64,000 nucleotides of DNA from Bacteroidales bacterium (lineage in GTDB: Bacteria > Bacteroidota > Bacteroidia > Bacteroidales > UBA10428). The notes under the pieces are model-generated. The model searched no databases and was not told the origin of the DNA. It saw nothing but the letters and a program-made list of their open reading frames with translations. Position 1 is the first letter of the stretch. Each line of letters opens with the position of its first letter. Location of the stretch: NCBI GenBank assembly GCA_016926235.1, contig JAFGOZ010000010.1:1-64000 (forward strand), written 5' to 3'. This document shows, in pieces, positions 26,132-34,532 of the stretch. The translations under genes and the position numbers were made by a program.

Positions 26132-26605
26132 TTAAAAATATCTTCTTGTTTTCTTCTTATAGACATTATAGTTGCCGCCAAACCTCATTATCAAATATTT
26201 TTCTTCTTTTAAAATGATGAAATGAAATATTATAATGCTGTACAAACCCAAAATTACAAAAATAAGAATTGGCATATACAGCATACATGCAAAAGTGAAC
26301 AGATTAAATCCCAAATACATAGGATTACGTGAAAATCGGTAAAGACCTTTTGTTTTAAAAGCAGTATTATCTGATGATAACCCAAAACGTGTTGACCTCC
26401 CAAGATGCAACAGGCTAAAGAAAAAAATTACTGAAGCAATTACTGCAAAGCTGTAAGATATTAATATAAGGTAATAATTCTTTTGCCATTCTAACTTATA
26501 CGCAACGGAGACAGCAAGAATGTATATTGTCCATACAACATAACCTGCAATTTTCCCTGAATAGAAAAGTAAAGGATGTATTGCGGGTTTACCAAAAAAA
26601 TCCAT
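26132..26605 (-). CDS. Isoprenylcysteine methyltransferase-like membrane protein
   Basis: A 157-residue integral membrane protein with four or five helices. The C-terminal half has the ICMT/PEMT pattern: RNPMYLG, then a helix with EE (LKEEKYLIMRFG) and the closing YNVYKKKTRRY. Members methylate small or lipid substrates with SAM; the substrate here cannot be inferred. It lies between the Cys/Met PLP enzyme gene (14 bases upstream) and the ACT gene, so the three probably form an operon. Confidence 0.82.
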   Translation of the reverse strand: MDFFGKPAIHPLLFYSGKIAGYVVWTIYILAVSVAYKLEWQKNYYLILISYSFAVIASVIFFFSLLHLGRSTRFGLSSDNTAFKTKGLYRFSRNPMYLGFNLFTFACMLYMPILIFVILGLYSIIIFHFIILKEEKYLIMRFGGNYNVYKKKTRRYF

Positions 26606-26619
26606 ACAATCTAATGATA

Positions 26620-27747
26620 TTATGTTTCCAATGCCTCTAATAAATCCTCTATCAGATCTTCAAGATATTCAATGCCGACAGAAAGTCGGAGCAATTTATC
26701 AGTTATTCCTTCCTGTCTTTTTTCTTCGGGGCTAAGATGCCGGTGCGATGTCATGGCAGGGGCACAAATAATAGTTTCAACCCCGCCAAGGCTTAATGAT
26801 GGCCTGATAAGTTTCAGCTTCCTCTGAAATTTAACTACATCCTTATCTTTTAGTTCAAAGGATAGCATCGCGCCAAATCCTTTCATCTGTCTGGCAGCCA
26901 ATGCATGGTTTGGATGACTTTCCAAACCCGGGTAATTTACTTTGCTCACTCCTGTATGGTTCTCCAAAACTTTCGCAATATGTATGGCATTCTCATTTTG
27001 TCGCTCTACACGCACACTTAATGTTTTAATGCTTCGCTCCAGCAAATAACACATCAATGCATTAAGGCTCCCACCAAGGCTCAGCGCCATTTCTTTCACC
27101 TTCTTCATATGTTTCGCCGATCCAATAGCTACCCCTGCACAAATATCACTATGGCCTCCCAGGTATTTAGTTGCGCTGTGAACCACCACATCAATTCCTA
27201 ATTCAAGCGGATTTTGGTTTATCGGTGATGCAAACGTGTTGTCAATGATAGTGATAATACCTTTTAAACGAGCCATCTGGGCTACAGCTGCGATATCCGT
27301 AACAATCAGCAACGGATTGGAAGGGCTTTCGATAAAAATAAGCTTCGTATTGGATTGAATACATGCTTCAATATCATCAATACTTATACCCTTGGCTACA
27401 CTATACGAAAGACCCCATTTATCAAACTCCTTCGTTCCCAGATGGTAGGTGCCTCCATATAATCCTTTTTGAAAAACGGCATGGTCACCTGCTTTTAAAA
27501 AACTTAAAAGGACGGTGGTAATAGCAGCCATACCCGAGCTGAAAATCACTGCATCTTCCCCTTTCTCAAGCGTTGCCAGTTTCTTCTGTAAAGCTGACTG
27601 GTTGGGAGTATTAAAATAACGGGGATAAAACCTTTCATCGCTATCAAGATATCCAAATGCGGTTGATGTATGAATGGGAGTATTTGCTCCTCTGTACACT
27701 TTGTCATGTTGTGTGCCTGCATGTACACATTGGGTGCTCTGTTTCAT
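26620..27747 (-). CDS. Cys/Met metabolism PLP-dependent enzyme
   Basis: A fold-type I enzyme of the cystathionine gamma-synthase/lyase and methionine gamma-lyase family, 375 residues. The PLP lysine is Lys194 in HSATKYLGGH; the phosphate-binding SSGMAA (about 70-75), the cofactor-stacking Tyr in LYGG and the Asp in IIDNTFASP are all present. Which reaction it runs (gamma-synthase, beta-lyase or gamma-lyase) cannot be settled by eye. It leads an operon with the methyltransferase-like and ACT-domain genes. Confidence 0.92.
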   Translation of the reverse strand: MKQSTQCVHAGTQHDKVYRGANTPIHTSTAFGYLDSDERFYPRYFNTPNQSALQKKLATLEKGEDAVIFSSGMAAITTVLLSFLKAGDHAVFQKGLYGGTYHLGTKEFDKWGLSYSVAKGISIDDIEACIQSNTKLIFIESPSNPLLIVTDIAAVAQMARLKGIITIIDNTFASPINQNPLELGIDVVVHSATKYLGGHSDICAGVAIGSAKHMKKVKEMALSLGGSLNALMCYLLERSIKTLSVRVERQNENAIHIAKVLENHTGVSKVNYPGLESHPNHALAARQMKGFGAMLSFELKDKDVVKFQRKLKLIRPSLSLGGVETIICAPAMTSHRHLSPEEKRQEGITDKLLRLSVGIEYLEDLIEDLLEALET

Positions 27748-27768
27748 TTTTTATGATATGATTTATGT

Positions 27769-27818
27769 GGCTAAAGCCAACTTGAATTTTTTTGTTTACT
27801 CCGTAGGCTAAAGCCAAC
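27769..27818. repeat. Two direct copies of GGCTAAAGCCAAC
   Basis: The 13-mer occurs at 27769-27781 and 27806-27818, and the inner GGCT-AA-AGCC part is palindromic. It lies between the peptidase and PLP-enzyme genes. GGCTAAAGCC-type strings are, as I recall, REP-like dispersed elements in this phylum. Confidence 0.7.
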
Positions 27819-27847
27819 GATAATGAATCAATTTAAAATCCAACCGC

Positions 27848-30001
27848 TTATAAAAAATCAATAAAATACTGCGTGATCTTCCACCACATGTGGATACGGT
27901 CCATACCACGCACATTATGTGCATGATTGGGATATACAAAGTAATCTATTAATTTCCCGTTTTCAACACAGGCATTTACAAAACTCAGGCTATGCTGCCA
28001 TACTACCGTAGAGTCCATAGCTCCGTGTATTATTAGTAATCTGCCTTGAAGATTCTCCACTTTGTTATTTACATTTGTTAGCTCATATCCATCAGGATTC
28101 TCTTCAGGTGTATCCATATATCGCTCTCCATACATCACTTCATAGTATTTCCAGTCAATAACGGGTCCCCCGGCGACTCCTGCTTTAAACACTTCCGGAT
28201 AATTCAGCATAAGGGAAATTGTCATATATCCACCGTAACTCCATCCATGCAAACCAATGCGCTTTTCATCAACATAGCCAAGAGACTTAAGATACTCTAC
28301 TCCTTTTATCTGGTCCTTCATCTCGATCTGTCCAAGCCGCCTGAAAGTACAACTTTCAAATTCCATCCCTCTTGCTTCAGATCCCCTGTTATCCATTGTA
28401 AATACAATATAACCACGCTGAGCCATATATTCCATCCACAATTCCGTAGGATCGTACCACGAATTTAAAACCATTTGTGCATGAGGTCCTCCGTATACAT
28501 AGACTATAGCGGGATACTTCTTCTCAGCATCAAAATCCGGAGGCAAAAACAATTTATAGTACAATTCCGTTTCTCCGTCATCTGCAAGCAATGTACCTAA
28601 TTTAACTTCGCCAAGACTATAATCTGCAAGGGGATTATCTGAAGAAACTAGTTTTTTGACCATCTTCCCTTCTGTATTTATCAGGTTTATCTGGTTCGCA
28701 TTTTTCATAGATGAAAAACAATCAATAATATATTTCCCATCCGTACTTACATAAGCATCGTGTACACCTGCATCTTTTGATAGTTTTTTTATTTCTCCAT
28801 TATTCATATCTGTTTTATAGATATGTCTTTCTACCGGATTTTCTTTGGTGCTGATAAAGAATATCTCACTTCCATCGCTATCCGCCTGTAAAAGTCCGGT
28901 CACTTCCCATTCACCTTTAGTTAATTGCCGTATCAGGCTTCCGTTGGTATTATATAGATACAGGTGATTATACCCGTCTCTTCTGCTTTGATATATAAAT
29001 TGATCTGGTTTGCCAGGAAGAAAATATAAAGGATGTAATGGTTCCACATATTTATCATGTTTTTCTTCAAAGAGGGTTTTTATAAATTGTCCACTATGCG
29101 CATCGTATTGGTTCAATTTCATATGGTTTTGGGCCCTGTTAAGAACCATGATAAAAATATATTTTTCATCAGGCGACCAGCTTATATTGGTTAGATATTG
29201 GTCAGAAGGTGCACCGGTTTCAATAACCACTGTCTTACCATCAGCTATGGAGTATACCGCTAGTGTAACCTCATGACTTGTCATCCCGGCCATTGGATAT
29301 TTTGTAATTAAAAGGGAAGCAATTCGGCTGTTTACATTTACTAATGGATAATCGGTCACCATGGTTTCATCTTTCCGGTAAAATGCAAGATAGTTTGATT
29401 TTGGAGACCAGAATGTCCCTTTTTCAATACCGAATTCATTTCTGTGCACCGTCTTGCCATTAACAATACCTTTATTCTCATCATAGGTCACAGCTATAAC
29501 CTCATCTTTTTCATTCAATATTTGCAGGTTATTCCCTTGTGTAAAAGCCAGAAATTTTTTATCAGGCGAAAATTCATGATTTTCTGTACCTCCGGGTAAT
29601 ACAACTTTACGTGTAATGTTCATTACATTTGATGAGAAATCAATATATAATAGATTATCATTTTGATCAAGATAACTTATCATATGATCGTTGTGCCATG
29701 TTATGGTTGGCCAATAGGTACGATCTTCTATTCCTTGTTTTTTTATTATTGTATTTAGCTGATCGAGAGTCAATGCAACAACAGGATCTTTTTCATTAAC
29801 CTTCTGAATATACAGATCATTCTCCTTCTCAAACGTAAAGGTTTCCTCATCATCTATCCAGGATATCTGATCATAATCGTCCGGGCGAAAATAATAATAA
29901 TTACCTACAACTACATCCTGCAGAGACAACAATTTCTGCTGAGCTTCAACAACAATAGGTATAAACAAGCATAATGAGATGAAATAAATTCTTTTTATCA
30001 T
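27848..30001 (-). CDS. Dipeptidyl-peptidase IV-type serine peptidase, S9 family
   Basis: From the ATG at 30001 the product is 717 residues with a signal peptide (MIKRIYFISLCLFIPIVVEA); an upstream ATG at 30070 would place 23 polar residues before it. Residues about 40-460 form the N-terminal beta-propeller (DPPIV_N); the alpha/beta-hydrolase domain follows with the catalytic Ser in GWSYGGYMT, the Asp in GAMDSTVVWQH and the His in PNHAHN. It cleaves dipeptides, often X-Pro, from peptides in the periplasm. It is a single gene, divergent from the ABC transporter gene. Confidence 0.95.
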   Translation of the reverse strand: MIKRIYFISLCLFIPIVVEAQQKLLSLQDVVVGNYYYFRPDDYDQISWIDDEETFTFEKENDLYIQKVNEKDPVVALTLDQLNTIIKKQGIEDRTYWPTITWHNDHMISYLDQNDNLLYIDFSSNVMNITRKVVLPGGTENHEFSPDKKFLAFTQGNNLQILNEKDEVIAVTYDENKGIVNGKTVHRNEFGIEKGTFWSPKSNYLAFYRKDETMVTDYPLVNVNSRIASLLITKYPMAGMTSHEVTLAVYSIADGKTVVIETGAPSDQYLTNISWSPDEKYIFIMVLNRAQNHMKLNQYDAHSGQFIKTLFEEKHDKYVEPLHPLYFLPGKPDQFIYQSRRDGYNHLYLYNTNGSLIRQLTKGEWEVTGLLQADSDGSEIFFISTKENPVERHIYKTDMNNGEIKKLSKDAGVHDAYVSTDGKYIIDCFSSMKNANQINLINTEGKMVKKLVSSDNPLADYSLGEVKLGTLLADDGETELYYKLFLPPDFDAEKKYPAIVYVYGGPHAQMVLNSWYDPTELWMEYMAQRGYIVFTMDNRGSEARGMEFESCTFRRLGQIEMKDQIKGVEYLKSLGYVDEKRIGLHGWSYGGYMTISLMLNYPEVFKAGVAGGPVIDWKYYEVMYGERYMDTPEENPDGYELTNVNNKVENLQGRLLIIHGAMDSTVVWQHSLSFVNACVENGKLIDYFVYPNHAHNVRGMDRIHMWWKITQYFIDFL

Positions 30002-30210
30002 AACTGAATTACTTTGATGAAATGTAAATTTAACAAAATTTGGAAATGAAGTTTGTCTATTCTTAATCAAGTCATCAATAAAAAAAAATATATCATGTAA
30101 TATATATTCTATTTGAATTAAAAACAGGAAAAATGATTAGATTTGAGGTTAAATTATGATGGTACAAATATATTTTATAAATTTAGTACTGTTAAAAATC
30201 AACATTATCC

Positions 30211-33200
30211 ATGAGTGAACAAATTATAAAGGCTCTGATGCAATTGTTCGCAATTATTGCACGGCCTGAAAGCAATACAAGAGATAGAAGAGAAGTTGTT
30301 GAATCATTTCTTAAACGCCAGTTAAACCTCGAATTAGTAAAAGAATATTTAAAGGTATTTGATTACTACTATAACCTGTACCAGGAAAAACAAAAAGGTC
30401 CTGAAAAGAAAAAGACATTCATATCCTCAAGTTCAGTTAGGGTACTGAAGATCGTTACCGATATAAATGAAGAACTTACCCTGCAGCAAAAAGTGATAGT
30501 TATTTTCCAACTACTGGAATTTGCAAAATCGGAAGGTAACGAAGTAACCGGGCAGGAAATTGAATTTATTGATACAGTAGCTGAAACTCTTTACCTCGAC
30601 CTGAAAGCATACGCGTTTATTAAACAATATGTACTAAGCACAATTGATGCGATGCCGGATATCAATAATATTTTGGTAATAAATAATAATCAAGAAACAA
30701 AGAAAGAAAACACCAAACATATTTATTCCGAAAACCTTGATGGAGAGATTGCTGTTTACCATGTTGACTTTGCCAATATGTACCTTCTCAGGTATCTTGG
30801 AGCAAAAGAGATATACCTGAATGGACAACTCCTGCAGGAAGACAAGATTGTTGTTTTCAACACCGGTTCATCTATCCGTAACCCGCAAATAAAGCCTATT
30901 TATTATGGAGATGTCGTTAGCGAGTTTATTGAGGACAAGTTTAAGTCCAAAATCGTATTTGAGGTAAAAGATCTGGAATTTAAATTTAAAAGCGGAAAAA
31001 TTGGTTTACACCAAATCAATTTTTCAGAAGAGTCCGGAAGACTGGTTGGAATTATGGGTGCCAGTGGTGCAGGGAAATCTACCTTGTTGAACACACTTAA
31101 TGGAGTAGCAGAACCATCAAAAGGAGAAATATTAATAAATGGAGTTAATATTCATAAAGAAAGTGAAAAGATTGAAGGTGTAATTGGATTTGTTTCACAG
31201 GATGACCTTTTAATAGAAGAATTAACCGTGTATCAGAACCTTTATTATAATGCAAAACTTTGTTTTAGCAACTACTCTGAAACCCAACTAGTGGAAGCTG
31301 TTAACAAAGTTTTAATGAACCTTGGTTTATATGAAATAAGAGACATACAAGTTGGTTCACCCTTGAATAAAAAGATTAGCGGAGGGCAGCGGAAAAGGTT
31401 GAATATAGCACTTGAACTCATTCGTGAACCTGCCGTGCTCTTCCTTGACGAGCCAACCTCCGGGTTATCCTCACGTGATTCGGAAAATATCATGGACCTC
31501 CTGAAGGAATTAACCCTAAAAGGTAAATTAGTTTTTGTTGTTATCCACCAGCCTTCATCGGAATTATTTAAAATGTTTGACAGGCTGATTATACTTGATA
31601 CAGGAGGTTACCTGATCTACAACGGCGACCCTATTGATTCAATAATTTATTTTAAATCACGCATACAACACGCCAACTGGAACGAAAGTGAATGCCATTG
31701 CTGCGGTAATGTTAACCCGGAACAAATATTCAATATCGTTGAACAGAATGTATTGGATGAATATGGGAAAATTACACCGTTACGAAAGATATCGCCAAAA
31801 GAATGGAATGAGCATTACCAGGAATACGCAACCAAAAATACCAAGGAAATTGAAAAGGTAACGGAAATACCAGAGGTGACCTTTAAAATTCCCGGGAAAC
31901 TGAAGCAATTATTTGTATTTGTAAAAAGAGATGTACTGTCAAAGTTAGCCAATACACAATACCTCATCATCAACTTTCTGGAAGCACCTTTGTTGGCATT
32001 TTTATTATCGTACATCATCAAATTTTATAATGTTAGCGAAACCAACGAATTTGGTTATACATTCAGTAATAATAGTAATATTCCTGTTTATATCTTTATG
32101 GCAGTGATTGTTGCCATTTTCATGGGACTTACGGTTAGTGCCGAAGAAATTATTAAAGACAGGAAGATACTAAAACGTGAAGCATTCCTTAACCTGAGCT
32201 GGTCAAGTTATCTTTTCTCAAAAATTGTTATTCAACTTGGTTTATCTGCCATTCAGGCATTTACATTTGTAATTATCGGTAATACTATCCTGGAACTAAA
32301 AGGCATGTTTTTCCAATACTGGCTTGTGCTATTTAGTGCATGGGCATCGGCAAACATAATGGGCCTCGTTATTTCGGATAGTTTTAAAACCGTTGTCACT
32401 ATTTATATTCTTATTCCATTTTTGGTAATACCTCAAATTATACTTAGTGGCGTACTGGTAAAATACGATAAACTCAATCCTCAAATATCAGCTCCAAGCC
32501 ATATACCTATTTACGGAGAAATAATAACTGCACGCTGGGCATACGAAGGTTTGGCTGTATACCAGTTCACTCAAAATAAGTATAATAAAGACTTGTATGA
32601 GTATGACAAGAAAATGAGCATTGCGAACTTTAAGAAAAATTATTGGTACACCAACCTAAAGAATAAAATTGATTATATAGAAAGGCACGCTGGTCAGGAA
32701 GAGTATAAAGACCAGGTAGTAAGTGACATTACTTTATTACGAAACGAAATATCAAAAGAGCTTAATAGAAATGATGCCGTTAGTTTTAAATATGTAAAGA
32801 ATTTGAAATACGGGCACATAACTCCAGACTTGATAAAGGTTACAAAAAAATACATAGATGAGGTAAAGGACTTTTATGTAAAGATGTTCAATGATGCTAA
32901 TGCTGCTAAGGATAAAATTATTTCTTCCAGACAGGCAACCCCTCAATTAAAAGAAGAATTCCTGCAACTTAAAAGGGAATACTATAATGAAAATCTGGCA
33001 GAGTTTTGTGAGAATAAAAATGAAGTGGACAGGATAATTGAATACAAGGGTAATCTTTTTCAAAAAATAGACCCTATATATCTGGATCCTGAATTCCCAT
33101 TTATAAAAAGCCATTTTTATGCACCACGAAAAATGGTATTTGGTAAATACTATAGTACATTTTGGGTCAATACTATTGTGATATGGGCAACTTCCCTATT

Positions 33201-33291
33201 TTTATTTATTATACTTTATTTCAGACTGTTAAAAAGATTACTTGATTTCTTTGAACAGCTTTCCTACAGGTTTGGCAAGAATAAAGGATAA
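30211..33291 (+). CDS. TerB-like and ABCG-type ABC transporter fusion
   Basis: A 1026-residue single-chain half transporter. Residues about 1-150 resemble a TerB helical domain, and about 170-245 a short beta domain that may be a degenerate FHA module. The ATPase at about 250-500 has Walker A GASGAGKSTLL, signature ISGGQRKRLN, Walker B VLFLDEPTSG and a switch His in VIHQPSSE. A Cys cluster (ESECHCCGNV) follows at about 490-500. Membrane helices lie at about 590-760, and a charged helical insertion of about 180 residues comes before the last helix (1000-1020). Transport direction and substrate are unknown. It should work as a homodimer. Confidence 0.88.
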   Translation: MSEQIIKALMQLFAIIARPESNTRDRREVVESFLKRQLNLELVKEYLKVFDYYYNLYQEKQKGPEKKKTFISSSSVRVLKIVTDINEELTLQQKVIVIFQLLEFAKSEGNEVTGQEIEFIDTVAETLYLDLKAYAFIKQYVLSTIDAMPDINNILVINNNQETKKENTKHIYSENLDGEIAVYHVDFANMYLLRYLGAKEIYLNGQLLQEDKIVVFNTGSSIRNPQIKPIYYGDVVSEFIEDKFKSKIVFEVKDLEFKFKSGKIGLHQINFSEESGRLVGIMGASGAGKSTLLNTLNGVAEPSKGEILINGVNIHKESEKIEGVIGFVSQDDLLIEELTVYQNLYYNAKLCFSNYSETQLVEAVNKVLMNLGLYEIRDIQVGSPLNKKISGGQRKRLNIALELIREPAVLFLDEPTSGLSSRDSENIMDLLKELTLKGKLVFVVIHQPSSELFKMFDRLIILDTGGYLIYNGDPIDSIIYFKSRIQHANWNESECHCCGNVNPEQIFNIVEQNVLDEYGKITPLRKISPKEWNEHYQEYATKNTKEIEKVTEIPEVTFKIPGKLKQLFVFVKRDVLSKLANTQYLIINFLEAPLLAFLLSYIIKFYNVSETNEFGYTFSNNSNIPVYIFMAVIVAIFMGLTVSAEEIIKDRKILKREAFLNLSWSSYLFSKIVIQLGLSAIQAFTFVIIGNTILELKGMFFQYWLVLFSAWASANIMGLVISDSFKTVVTIYILIPFLVIPQIILSGVLVKYDKLNPQISAPSHIPIYGEIITARWAYEGLAVYQFTQNKYNKDLYEYDKKMSIANFKKNYWYTNLKNKIDYIERHAGQEEYKDQVVSDITLLRNEISKELNRNDAVSFKYVKNLKYGHITPDLIKVTKKYIDEVKDFYVKMFNDANAAKDKIISSRQATPQLKEEFLQLKREYYNENLAEFCENKNEVDRIIEYKGNLFQKIDPIYLDPEFPFIKSHFYAPRKMVFGKYYSTFWVNTIVIWATSLFLFIILYFRLLKRLLDFFEQLSYRFGKNKG

Positions 33292-33312
33292 AAAAGAAAA
33301 CATAATACCAAT

Positions 33313-34497
33313 TTATTCTTTTACATAAGGTACATCTTCCCAATATTCTGGCACCTTTAATGAGCCAGACTTCGTACAATCGAAACATCCTGATCCACTG
33401 GCAAGATATATAAAATAAGTAGTATCCAAATCAAAAGAATCAACTAAATCTATATAAATAATTATCATTGTTGTATCAAATGGTGCCCAAAGCTGTTGTA
33501 TATCCTTCTCAATTTGCGGATCTCCTAAAGTATAAACCCTGTTTTTACATTCCCAAAAATCATAATGAACTTCAAATCTGTGAGGCAGGTTATCGTCATT
33601 ATTGATGAACATGCGCTTTGTACTTGCAGCAGTAACCCTGAAATAACCTAGTACTACCTCTTCCGGATTACTGATATTACTTATATTTCCGGTTAATGAA
33701 TAGGGTGAGACATCATACAATGTACCCATATTATCATTGAGTTCTTTCAGACTTTTCAGGTAATTGTATAATTTCTCACTAATGACATGCTGCTCCAGCA
33801 ACAGGCTATATCTTCTGTAGAGTTTGTCTGTATTATAATCTATATAGGTAATGGGCTGCCTTGTAATAACAGAGGTTGTTTTATCTGATGCTGAGCCAAT
33901 AATAAGTTCATTTGAAGTGTTGTATTTATAACAAATTTCCTTTTCTAAACTGCCCTGAAAATTAAAAGGCACATTAAATTCCCAGGTTTCATCGTATTTC
34001 CAAATAAAATATTGGGCCTCATTTAGAGGATCTCTGGTATCAGCATATATCTGAACACCTAAAATACCTTCAATAGTTTTGGGCTCAAATACATAGTACA
34101 CATCTTCAATTTCAACCGGATTGCCCATCATTTCATAAGGAGACTCATATACATTACCATTCTCAAGCTCAACGATGAGTTTATAACTATTTCCTGGTAT
34201 ACCTTTGAAATTTTTATCAACATTGGTATACTGACCAATCGCTGACTCTGCAAAATCGAATGCATTCCCGTTATTATCAATAATTTTAACATTAGCTCCA
34301 CTTACTGTAGCTCCGTTCTTTTCGTTAAACCCATAGCTTCTATAAAGTTTTACAGTATAAGGGCCTTGTAAGTTTGACAAAGCTCCATCCACAATTAGTA
34401 AGTTCTCGTATCTCTCAATCTTTGGATTATAGTCTTCAACACAACTTATTAACATTAAGTTGGTCAGTATTATGATTCCCATCCGCCTTCTATGCAT
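33313..34497 (-). CDS. DUF4249 lipoprotein
   Basis: The leader ends LMLISCVED, a lipobox with Cys19. The mature protein starts with the typical DUF4249 segment (ENLLIVDGALSNLQGPYTVKLYRS) and keeps a Cys pair near its end (SGCFDCTKSG). DUF4249 proteins are usually encoded with a carboxypeptidase-regulatory TonB receptor in Bacteroidota, and here the gene is last of four in that order, 35 bases after the MG2-like gene. It may act as a surface lipoprotein partner of the receptor; the ligand is unknown. Confidence 0.88.
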   Translation of the reverse strand: MHRRRMGIIILTNLMLISCVEDYNPKIERYENLLIVDGALSNLQGPYTVKLYRSYGFNEKNGATVSGANVKIIDNNGNAFDFAESAIGQYTNVDKNFKGIPGNSYKLIVELENGNVYESPYEMMGNPVEIEDVYYVFEPKTIEGILGVQIYADTRDPLNEAQYFIWKYDETWEFNVPFNFQGSLEKEICYKYNTSNELIIGSASDKTTSVITRQPITYIDYNTDKLYRRYSLLLEQHVISEKLYNYLKSLKELNDNMGTLYDVSPYSLTGNISNISNPEEVVLGYFRVTAASTKRMFINNDDNLPHRFEVHYDFWECKNRVYTLGDPQIEKDIQQLWAPFDTTMIIIYIDLVDSFDLDTTYFIYLASGSGCFDCTKSGSLKVPEYWEDVPYVKE

Positions 34498-34532
34498 AAT
34501 TCAATTTTTATTCATAAAACCTCTTTCAAAAA

